Assembly: GCF_000173775.1 (NCBI RefSeq)
Contig: NZ_ACCD01000013.1
Span: forward strand, 51,221-115,220
DNA: 64,000 bases
Source of the DNA: Yersinia rohdei ATCC 43380
Lineage (GTDB): Bacteria > Pseudomonadota > Gammaproteobacteria > Enterobacterales > Enterobacteriaceae
Direction of reading: 5' to 3'
Part shown: positions 8,762-15,812 of the stretch, in pieces
Layout of the letters: the number at the start of each line of letters is the position of its first letter
Position numbering within the stretch: position 1 is the stretch's first letter
Notes under the pieces: model-generated
The model's input: only the letters and a program-made list of their open reading frames with translations
Databases searched by the model: none
Told to the model about the DNA's origin: nothing
Program-made: the position numbers and the translations under genes

Positions 8762-8852
8762 GTCCGCGGATCGGAGCCAAATTCAACATCATGACAACTG
8801 ATTAAAAATGAAGGTAACCCGGGACCACGGGCAACCACAGAGGAGAGCGAAA

Positions 8853-9788
8853 ATGGCCAACCCGTTGTATCACAAACATATAATCTCAATTAACGACTTA
8901 TGTCGCGAAGAGCTGGAACTGGTACTGAGCACCGCCGCCAGTCTAAAAAGTCATCCGCAACCTGAGCTGTTAAAACATAAAGTGATCGCCAGTTGCTTTT
9001 TCGAAGCCTCCACCCGCACCCGTTTGTCATTTGAAACCTCGATTCACCGCTTAGGTGCCTCCGTCGTCGGTTTCTCTGACAGTAGCAACACCTCTTTGGG
9101 GAAAAAAGGGGAAACGCTGGCCGATACCATGTCAGTCATCAGCACCTATGTTGATGCCATTGTCATGCGCCACCCACAAGAAGGTGCTGCCCGCCTTGCT
9201 TCCCAGTTCTCCGGTAATGTACCCGTGGTCAATGCCGGTGACGGCGCAAATCAGCATCCAACCCAAACGCTGCTCGATTTATTCACGATTCAGGAAACAC
9301 AAGGGCGGCTGGATAACATCAATATCGCCATGGTGGGTGACCTAAAATATGGCCGCACTGTGCATTCCCTGACCCAGGCGCTGGCAAAATTCAGCGGAAA
9401 CCGCTTCTTCTTTATCGCCCCAGAGGCACTGGCAATGCCGGCGTATATCCTGCAAATGCTGGAAGAAAAAGGCATTGAATACAGCTTGCATGAAAGCATT
9501 GAGGAAGTGGTACCGGAGCTAGATATTCTGTATATGACTCGCGTACAAAAAGAGCGCCTTGACCCGTCAGAATATGCCAATGTCAAAGCACAATTTGTCT
9601 TACGTGCTGCTGATTTGGAAGGGGCTCGAGATAATCTTAAAGTGCTGCATCCACTGCCGCGTATTGATGAAATTACCACTGATGTCGACAAAACCCCTTA
9701 CGCCTACTATTTCCAACAAGCAGGTAATGGGATTTTTGCACGTCAGGCGCTGCTGGCACTGGTCTTAAACCAAGAATTGGCTTTTTAA
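8853..9788 (+). CDS. pyrB: Aspartate carbamoyltransferase catalytic subunit PyrB
   Basis: PyrB condenses carbamoyl phosphate with aspartate, the committed step of pyrimidine synthesis. The carbamoyl-phosphate site STRTR lies at residues 53-57. [13 protein letters not shown] and the aspartate-domain MTRVQKER and HPLPR motifs follow. The start at 8853 ([12 protein letters not shown]) matches E. coli exactly and has GAGGAGAG upstream. A 15-residue upstream extension in frame is not supported. Length is 311 residues. It forms the heterododecamer with PyrI, encoded 11 bases downstream. Confidence 0.98.
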   Translation: MANPLYHKHIISINDLCREELELVLSTAASLKSHPQPELLKHKVIASCFFEASTRTRLSFETSIHRLGASVVGFSDSSNTSLGKKGETLADTMSVISTYVDAIVMRHPQEGAARLASQFSGNVPVVNAGDGANQHPTQTLLDLFTIQETQGRLDNINIAMVGDLKYGRTVHSLTQALAKFSGNRFFFIAPEALAMPAYILQMLEEKGIEYSLHESIEEVVPELDILYMTRVQKERLDPSEYANVKAQFVLRAADLEGARDNLKVLHPLPRIDEITTDVDKTPYAYYFQQAGNGIFARQALLALVLNQELAF

Positions 9789-9799
9789 GGGGATTGAAC

Positions 9800-10264
9800 A
9801 TGACTCAGGATTACAAACTACAGGTTGAAGCGATTAAATGCGGTACCGTGATTGACCATATTCCGGCGCAAATCGGGTTCAAATTGTTATCATTGTTCAA
9901 ACTGACCGCGACTGACCAACGCATTACTATCGGGCTGAATCTGCCATCGAAGCGCTCTGGCCGTAAAGATTTGATTAAAATAGAAAATACTTTCCTGACA
10001 GAGCAGCAGGCTAACCAACTGGCGATGTATGCGCCGGATGCAACCGTCAACCGCATTGATAACTACGAAGTGGTGAAGAAGCTCACCCTTAGCCTGCCAG
10101 AACATATCGACGCCGTCCTTACCTGCCCTAACAGCAACTGTATTAGTCATAATGAGCCGGTAGACTCCAGCTTCAAAGTGACCGCTAAACAAGGTGATAT
10201 CTACCTTAAATGCAAATATTGTGAGAAAGAGTTCGAAAGTCAGGTGGTATTACAAATGGATTAA
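9800..10264 (+). CDS. pyrI: Aspartate carbamoyltransferase regulatory subunit PyrI
   Basis: PyrI binds the allosteric effectors CTP and ATP and joins the catalytic trimers. Cys109, Cys114, Cys138 and Cys141 form the zinc site that makes the catalytic contact, in CPNSNC and CKYC motifs at the E. coli positions. The nucleotide domain contains [14 protein letters not shown]. Start at the ATG 9800 (154 residues) follows AAGGGGAT; a TTG two codons earlier is less likely. Confidence 0.97.
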   Translation: MTQDYKLQVEAIKCGTVIDHIPAQIGFKLLSLFKLTATDQRITIGLNLPSKRSGRKDLIKIENTFLTEQQANQLAMYAPDATVNRIDNYEVVKKLTLSLPEHIDAVLTCPNSNCISHNEPVDSSFKVTAKQGDIYLKCKYCEKEFESQVVLQMD

Positions 10265-10267
10265 GTG

Positions 10268-10305
10268 CCGCTCCCGCCGGGCTAAAGCAAACTTAGTTCG
10301 AGCGG
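10268..10305 (+). terminator. Hairpin after pyrI
   Basis: CCGCTC (10268-10273) pairs with GAGCGG (10300-10305), with inner CTAA/TTAG pairing. It sits four bases after the pyrI stop codon. There is no clear T-run, so it may stabilise or only partly terminate the pyrBI message. Confidence 0.5.
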
Positions 10306-10395
10306 GTTGCTGTAATCTCCCCCATCTTTATAATGATGGTGATAATTACAATACTGCTTTCCACCGAACCTAAACCTAAATAAATTGGAGTCAAC

Positions 10396-10782
10396 ATGTC
10401 ACGTATTATCAGCACTGAGCTTGCCCCTGCCGCCATTGGCCCTTATGTTCAAGGTGTTGATCTGGGCAATATGATCATGACTTCCGGCCAGATCCCGGTT
10501 GATCCAAAAACAGGTCTGGTTGCTGATGATGTTGCCGCTCAGGCGCGTCAGTCACTGGAAAATGTGAAAGCCATTGTCGAAGCTGCAGGTCTAAAAGTGG
10601 GCGATATCGTGAAAACCACGGTATTTGTGAAAGATCTGAATGATTTCAGTACCGTTAATGCCGCCTATGAAGCTTTCTTCACCGAACACAATGCGCCCTT
10701 CCCAGCGCGCTCATGTGTTGAAGTTGCCCGTCTGCCAAAAGATGTCAAAATTGAAATTGAAGCTATCGCGGTACGTCGTTAA
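10396..10782 (+). CDS. ridA: Reactive imine/enamine deaminase RidA
   Basis: RidA hydrolyses 2-aminoacrylate and related imines released by PLP enzymes such as threonine dehydratase. The 128-residue YjgF/YER057c/UK114 fold is recognisable from GPYVQGV, the TSGQIPVDP block and the C-terminal PARSCVEVARLPKDVKIEIEAIA. The arginine of PARSCVEV binds the substrate carboxylate in the family. The ATG follows TTGGAGT. It lies downstream of pyrBI, the conserved enterobacterial position. Confidence 0.97.
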   Translation: MSRIISTELAPAAIGPYVQGVDLGNMIMTSGQIPVDPKTGLVADDVAAQARQSLENVKAIVEAAGLKVGDIVKTTVFVKDLNDFSTVNAAYEAFFTEHNAPFPARSCVEVARLPKDVKIEIEAIAVRR

Positions 10783-10801
10783 TTCTGATGTGATTGCGCC
10801 A

Positions 10802-10882
10802 TACCCTAGCTATCGGTGTTGCAGCCACGCGACAATACCGAGTTAGCTGGGTAACAACGGCTGGTACTTACCAGCCGTCTGC
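10802..10882 (+). other. Two nested or adjacent hairpins between ridA and treC
   Basis: CCCTAGCTATCGGT pairs with ACCGAGTTAGCTGGG (about 10804-10852), followed by ACGGCTGG/CCAGCCGT around a TACTTA loop (10857-10878). The two genes converge here, so these are candidate terminators. Neither has a strong U-tract on the plus strand. Part of the first hairpin resembles an ERIC left arm. Confidence 0.5.
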
Positions 10883-10913
10883 TGCAACACTGAGGGCCAA
10901 ACCAGTAACTCAC

Positions 10914-12575
10914 TTAATTTCGCACCCAATAAATTCCCTCATATGGCCGTAATACCATCTCTTGTGGCTGGAAAGCGCTTTCGCCATAACTGCTCATCAG
11001 CAATTGCCACTGTCCATCTAGCTCAACGCCCTCCGGTAACCATTGCTGTGATTGATGGCTCAGATTGGCGGCCACCAGCAATTGTTTGCCTTGCCAATTG
11101 CGAAGATAACACCATAAATCAGGATGTTGTGGACAAAGGTCTTGATAGTCACCCAAAGTGAAGACTTCATGCTGCTTGCGCAGCGCTATCAAATATTGAT
11201 AGGCATAAAACACTGAATCGGCATCTGCCAGCGCCGCATCGACGTTAATCTCACCATAATTACGGCAAGGCTCAATCCAGGGCGTTCCCTGGCTGAAACC
11301 TGCATTGCGGCGACTATCCCATTGCATTGGGGTGCGGCCATTATCACGGGATTTTGTCGCCAAAATCGCCAATAACACCTCAGGATCGCGCCCTTTAGCA
11401 CTCAATTCAGCAAACATATTCAAACTTTCAACATCACGATATTGTGCAATAGAGCTGAAATTCGGATTGGTCATCCCAATCTCTTCACCTTGATAAATAT
11501 AAGGCGTGCCCTGCATCCCGTGCAGCACCATCGCCAGCACCTTCGCCGCAGGCAGGCGCAGCTCGCCCTCATCACCAAAACGCGACACAATGCGCGGCTG
11601 GTCATGATTACACCAGAACAGCGCATTCCATGCCCGGTTATGCATACCTTGCTGCCACTGATTAAAAATCTGTTTTAATGCAATGCGATCCGGTGGCATC
11701 AATGACCATTTTTCACCATTGAGATAATCCACTTTCAGATGATGAAAATTAAACGTCATCGATAACTCATCCCCACCCAATGCAGCATAACGCTGGCAAT
11801 GCTCAAGGCGGGTGGAAGACATTTCGCCGACCGTCATCAAGCCGCGCGGCTGAAACACATCGCGGCTCATTTCTTGTAAAAATTCATGGATTCGTGGGCC
11901 ATCGGTATAGAAACGGCGGCCATCACCGTCAGCGTCATCCGGGAAATCCTGCTGTTTGGAGACTAAGTTGATCACATCCAACCGCAATCCATCCACACCT
12001 ATATCCGCCCAGAACTCACAGACTTTTTTCAGTTCTTCGCGCACCGGCGGATGTTCCCAGTTTAGGTCAGCCTGCTCTGTAGCGAATAAATGCAGATAAT
12101 ACTGGCCACTGGCTGCATGCCATTGCCAGGCATTACCGCCAAATTTTGAGCGCCAATTATTGGGTAAATTATCCCCCTGACCATCACGCCAAATATAAAA
12201 CTGGCGATAGGGGCTGCTGCGGTCTTGCGATGCTTTAAACCAGGCATGTTCAGTGGATGTATGGTTGAACACCATATCCATCACAATACGAATACCACGC
12301 AGATGGGCTTGTGCTACCAGATGTTTAAAATCATCCAATGTGCCATAAGCCGGATCAATGGCGCAGTAATCTGCAACGTCATAGCCGTTATCCACTTGCG
12401 GCGAGACATAAACCGGTGTCAGCCAAATTGCATCGACACCCAGTTTTTGCAGATAATCCAAACGTTGCGTCACCCCCGCCAGATCACCATAACCATTGCC
12501 GGTGCTGTCTTGAAAACTCTTCGGGTAAATCTGATAAATGACGCCGTTTTGCCACCAAGGGATAGGATTATTCAT
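10914..12575 (-). CDS. treC: Trehalose-6-phosphate hydrolase TreC
   Basis: TreC splits trehalose 6-phosphate, made during uptake by TreB, into glucose and glucose 6-phosphate. It is a 553-residue GH13 enzyme. The (beta/alpha)8 signature regions are visible: MDMVFNH, DGLRLDVIN carrying the nucleophilic Asp, the acid/base Glu in TVGEMSS, and WCNHDQPR. It lies 82 bases downstream of treB on the same strand, with a 9-bp hairpin in the gap. If treB is truly broken, TreC would have no substrate supply from this PTS. Confidence 0.97.
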   Translation of the reverse strand: MNNPIPWWQNGVIYQIYPKSFQDSTGNGYGDLAGVTQRLDYLQKLGVDAIWLTPVYVSPQVDNGYDVADYCAIDPAYGTLDDFKHLVAQAHLRGIRIVMDMVFNHTSTEHAWFKASQDRSSPYRQFYIWRDGQGDNLPNNWRSKFGGNAWQWHAASGQYYLHLFATEQADLNWEHPPVREELKKVCEFWADIGVDGLRLDVINLVSKQQDFPDDADGDGRRFYTDGPRIHEFLQEMSRDVFQPRGLMTVGEMSSTRLEHCQRYAALGGDELSMTFNFHHLKVDYLNGEKWSLMPPDRIALKQIFNQWQQGMHNRAWNALFWCNHDQPRIVSRFGDEGELRLPAAKVLAMVLHGMQGTPYIYQGEEIGMTNPNFSSIAQYRDVESLNMFAELSAKGRDPEVLLAILATKSRDNGRTPMQWDSRRNAGFSQGTPWIEPCRNYGEINVDAALADADSVFYAYQYLIALRKQHEVFTLGDYQDLCPQHPDLWCYLRNWQGKQLLVAANLSHQSQQWLPEGVELDGQWQLLMSSYGESAFQPQEMVLRPYEGIYWVRN

Positions 12576-12620
12576 AACAGACTCTTTTTTGTAGAGAAAA
12601 CCGAGAGAATTGAAAAATAA

Positions 12621-12648
12621 CTCCGCCAGATAATAGCCACTGGCGGAG
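12621..12648 (-). other. Intercistronic hairpin between treB and treC
   Basis: CTCCGCCAG (12621-12629) and CTGGCGGAG (12640-12648) form a perfect nine-base-pair stem with a ten-base loop. It sits between the treB stop and the treC start with no T-run. A role in differential mRNA stability within the operon is plausible. Confidence 0.6.
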
Positions 12649-12657
12649 GTCGGTGAC

Positions 12658-14072
12658 TCAGACCGGCAATTCGCCGCGACTGTCTTTGCGTTTATACACC
12701 AGGATGGTCAGCACCAAGGGCACTACAATAGCCACTAACATGGCCACCGCATAAATCGCCCAAAATTGCGGTTTAATGGACAAAATACCGGGCAAACCGC
12801 CGACACCAATGCCATTCGCCATGACGCCGGTTAGCCCGCAAATCAGCCCAGCCAGTGCCGAACCAATCATGGCGCACAGCATCGGGAAGCGGTATTTCAG
12901 ATTAATACCGTACATCGCCGGCTCCGTCACACCGAGATAAGCTGAAATTGCCGCCGGGACAGAGATTTCGCGCTCATTAACTTTACGGCTGATAATGATA
13001 ATGCCCAGCACCGCAGAGGCCTGCGCGATATTAGACAACGCAATCAATGGCCACACCGGTGTGCCACCCATGCTCTGAATCATCTGCATATCAATGGCCA
13101 ACGTGGTCTGATGCACCCCGGTAATCACCAATGGCGCATACAGGAAACCAAACAGTGCGGCCCCAATTGGCGCAAAACTGCCCGTCATCACCGCTTTCAC
13201 ACCCCATGCCACCCCATCACCGACCATCCGGCCGAATGGCCCAATCAGAGTATGGGCCAGGAACACCGCCAGCAGCAGTGAAACCACCGGCACCACCACC
13301 AAATAAAGGTAAGCAGGAATAATTTTTTCAGATTGGTTTCAATCCAACCCAAAGCTAAACCGGCCAATATGGAGGGGATAACCTGCGCCTGATAACCCAC
13401 TTTCTCAATGGTGAACCAACCAAAATTCCATACATCCGGAATTTGCTGCCCCAACAGGTAAGAATTCATTAATTGTGGTGATACCAAGGTAATCCCCAGC
13501 ACAATCCCCAATACTGGGGTGCCGCCCATTTTCTTCACCGTTGACCAACAGATAGCTACCGGCAGGTAGAAGAAGATGGCTTCGCCCAGTAACCACAGGA
13601 AGTCGTAAATGGTTTTCCATGCCGGATACAGCTGCGCCAATGTTTTACCATCAGACATTGGAATATCGCCGATCACATTGCGGAAACCGAGGATCAAGCC
13701 CCCGCTGATCAGTGCTGGCAATAAGGGGAAAAAGATCTCGGCAAAGTGTGAAATACCGCGTTCAAACCAGGTCATATTCTGCCGTGCGGCCAATTTGGTT
13801 TGCTCTTTATCCACTTCATTCAGACCAATTTTGGCAATCAATGCTTGATAGTAATCATCCACTTCTGGCCCGATAACCACTTGAAATTGCCCGGCATTAG
13901 TAAAGCAGCCTTTGACCATCGACAGGTTTTCTATCTCTTTCGGCGAGGCTTTTGACGGGTCATTTAACACGAAACGTAGCCGGGTAATGCAGTGGCTGAC
14001 GGTGGCAATATTGTCTCTGCCTCCCACCAGTACGATCAATTGATCGATATCTTGTTGTTTTACTTTGCTCAT
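12658..14072 (-). pseudogene. treB: Trehalose-specific PTS enzyme IIBC TreB, interrupted by a one-base deletion
   Basis: TreB imports trehalose as trehalose 6-phosphate. The 5' part (start at 14072) encodes the EIIB domain with the phosphocysteine in SHCITRLRF and the first half of EIIC up to GWIETNLKK. The reading frame then shifts, and the rest of EIIC (FLAHTLIGPFGRM to the stop at 12658) continues in another frame. Restoring one A to the run of six As (Ts at 13323-13328 on the plus strand) reconnects the protein as LKKIIPAYLYLVVVPV, like E. coli. Both parts are otherwise well conserved, so the lesion is recent, or a sequencing error. Upstream lies a TreR operator. Confidence 0.9.
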
Positions 14073-14222
14073 TTCAACGTACCTTTCGTAAAGGTGGAGT
14101 GGCGTGCTGAGTAATAAGAGGTTTAAACCGGTTCTATCTTGCTAAATAAAAAAAAGTAAAAACAATAGCCGATTAAATAAGCAGCTAATTAAAGATTAGC
14201 TAGGTATTCATTTTTATGAAAT

Positions 14223-14234
14223 GGGAACGTTCCC
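14223..14234. promoter_or_regulatory. TreR operator upstream of treB
   Basis: The perfect 12-bp palindrome GGGAACGTTCCC lies 151 bases before treB, in the treB-treR gap. It matches the core of the known E. coli TreR site. Repression by TreR and relief by trehalose 6-phosphate are inferred from E. coli. The rest of the 305-bp gap is A+T-rich and I see no other clear site. Confidence 0.85.
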
Positions 14235-14377
14235 AACTTGAGTGGAAGATCACAATTTGATAATTTTTTGTTCTTTTGGGTGTGGTTAATAAAGCGCGAT
14301 AACCAGCATGCAGTGCTACCCGGCGCCCCACCACTCAGGATGGGTTACCATGCATCACCAGAGTGAATAAAGAAGAC

Positions 14378-15325
14378 TTAAACCAGCTGGCCGGGGATAA
14401 TAATTTGCTGAATTTCTTTATTATTATTAAGTTGTTCAAGCAGTTGCTGCGCAGCTTTAACCCCTGCACTGCCATAACCCAGCTCGACTGACAGGCTATT
14501 AGGGAACAAGAAATGCAACAGAGGAGTATTGCCGATACCACACACCTGGATGTGTTGTTGCCCCTGCTGCTGTAAGTACTTACTTACCCCAAGAGCTATG
14601 GTATCAGAGGCACAGACCAGCGCCGAGGTGTCTGGTTTTATCACTTGTGCCGCTAATTGGAAGCCACTCTGATAACTCAACTCGCCCAATGCCACTGTGG
14701 GGCTCAGGCCGTGCTGTTGGCTGTAATCGAGATAAGATTGGTGACGGCGCAAGCCGGTGGTGGCGTCCGTGGGCTGCACACCGATATAGCTAATATGGCG
14801 ATGCCCGGCCTGACGGAGTTTGTCCATCAACAGCCGCACCGCCCCTTCATCGTCATAACAAACAGAAGAAAAACCAGTATATTCCCGCGCCATCACCACC
14901 ATTTTGTCCTGCCACGGCGTGAGCATTTCTGTGGTTAACCCAGTGAAACCAAACAAAATTACACCATCAACATGGCGCTGCCGCAAAATATGCAAGTGCT
15001 CACTTACTAACGCCGGGTCAAACTGGCTCTCCATCAAAATAGGGTCATACCCTTGCTGATAGAACAGCGGCAGCATGGTGCGCACCGCCTGATTTTCAGA
15101 CGGCGAATCCAGTCGCGAAACAATAATCCCCACCACTTTATCACTCTGCCCGCGCATCGCCCGGGCGGATTTTGAGGGGGTAAAGCCCTGCTGGCGAATA
15201 ACAGCCTCAACCCGCTCACGGGTCTGCGGGCTGACACTGCCTTCATTATTCAATACCCGCGAAACCGTGGATTTTCCAACTCCACTCATGCGGGCAATAT
15301 CCTTAATGGTCAAACGGTTTTGCAT
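14378..15325 (-). CDS. treR: Trehalose operon repressor TreR (LacI family)
   Basis: TreR represses treBC and responds to trehalose 6-phosphate. The N-terminal LacI-type helix-turn-helix (TIKDIARMSGVGKSTVSRVLNN) is followed by the hinge and a periplasmic-binding-protein-like effector domain, 315 residues in all. The start ATG (15323-15325) aligns with E. coli. Its own 5' region overlaps the PhoP box of the divergent mgtA promoter, whose first half-site begins one base beyond the start codon. Confidence 0.96.
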   Translation of the reverse strand: MQNRLTIKDIARMSGVGKSTVSRVLNNEGSVSPQTRERVEAVIRQQGFTPSKSARAMRGQSDKVVGIIVSRLDSPSENQAVRTMLPLFYQQGYDPILMESQFDPALVSEHLHILRQRHVDGVILFGFTGLTTEMLTPWQDKMVVMAREYTGFSSVCYDDEGAVRLLMDKLRQAGHRHISYIGVQPTDATTGLRRHQSYLDYSQQHGLSPTVALGELSYQSGFQLAAQVIKPDTSALVCASDTIALGVSKYLQQQGQQHIQVCGIGNTPLLHFLFPNSLSVELGYGSAGVKAAQQLLEQLNNNKEIQQIIIPGQLV

Positions 15326-15342
15326 GGTTTACCTAATGTTTA
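15326..15342 (+). promoter_or_regulatory. PhoP box of mgtA
   Basis: GGTTTA (15326-15331) and TGTTTA (15337-15342) form a direct repeat separated by five bases, the PhoP-box pattern. The second half-site ends 12 bases before a perfect TATAAT, the spacing of class II PhoP promoters such as mgtA in Salmonella. Activation at low magnesium is inferred from that. Confidence 0.88.
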
Positions 15343-15354
15343 GGTTTGAATATA

Positions 15355-15360
15355 TATAAT
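15355..15360 (+). promoter_or_regulatory. mgtA promoter -10 element
   Basis: TATAAT lies 12 bases beyond the PhoP box, with no good -35, as expected for PhoP-dependent promoters. Transcription from about 15367 gives a leader of roughly 445 nucleotides before mgtA, long enough for Mg2+-responsive control. Confidence 0.8.
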
Positions 15361-15585
15361 AAACTGATTATTTATATTTACCGAAGTCGTGGGAAGTCAC
15401 ATTTGCCGAGAACTAGACTCAGCGCATGATATCCCAATGACCTATAACATATTGTTGCCCTAACGGAATCTTTGTCCGTCAGGGGAATTTTTGTCGTGGT
15501 CACCCGAGCCAGGCCATTTACTCTTTGTATAGCGACTTGGCCAGCCAGGCAAAGTATTTTTCACTTACCGGAGGTTAATTACCCA

Positions 15586-15630
15586 GTGGATCCTGTTCCC
15601 ACAACCTGCACCCTTTGGGTGTACCGGTAA
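15586..15630 (+). CDS. mgtL: MgtL-like leader peptide of mgtA
   Basis: A 14-codon reading frame starts at GTG and encodes MDPVPTTCTLWVYR. Its start matches the MDPxPT of Salmonella MgtL (and MEPDPTPLP of E. coli), whose proline-rich sequence senses proline and Mg2+ during translation. GGAGG lies 11 bases upstream, somewhat far. The stop codon lies inside the left arm of the stem at 15624-15662, so a ribosome at the end of the peptide would block that stem. The call rests on this sequence and position; it is not a confident family match. Confidence 0.65.
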   Translation: MDPVPTTCTLWVYR

Positions 15631-15662
15631 GGTAATCCCCTCTCATTTGGCGGCCTTACCGG
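15624..15662 (+). promoter_or_regulatory. mgtA leader stem-loop overlapping the mgtL stop
   Basis: CCGGTAAGG (15624-15632) and CCTTACCGG (15654-15662) form a perfect nine-base-pair stem around a 21-base loop. In Salmonella, alternative stems in the mgtA leader govern Rho-dependent termination. This stem is positioned to be controlled by translation of the leader peptide. Confidence 0.7.
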
Positions 15663-15736
15663 ATAAATAATCTGGTAGGCAGTCACAGCGCACCTCTCCT
15701 GCGCGGTTTTCTGCTGATAATGTTTTTGCCCCCTCT

Positions 15737-15752
15737 ACGGCAAATTTGCCGT
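15737..15752. other. Perfect 16-bp palindrome in the distal mgtA leader
   Basis: ACGGCAAATTTGCCGT is an exact palindrome about 60 bases before mgtA, flanked by CT and GG. It may form a short stem in the leader RNA or be a protein-binding site; the sequence does not decide between these. Confidence 0.5.
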
Positions 15753-15812
15753 GGGCGTAACCTGGCTACCGTCCAATAAACTGTGTCAGGGCATGACAGT
15801 AAGGTCTGAACC

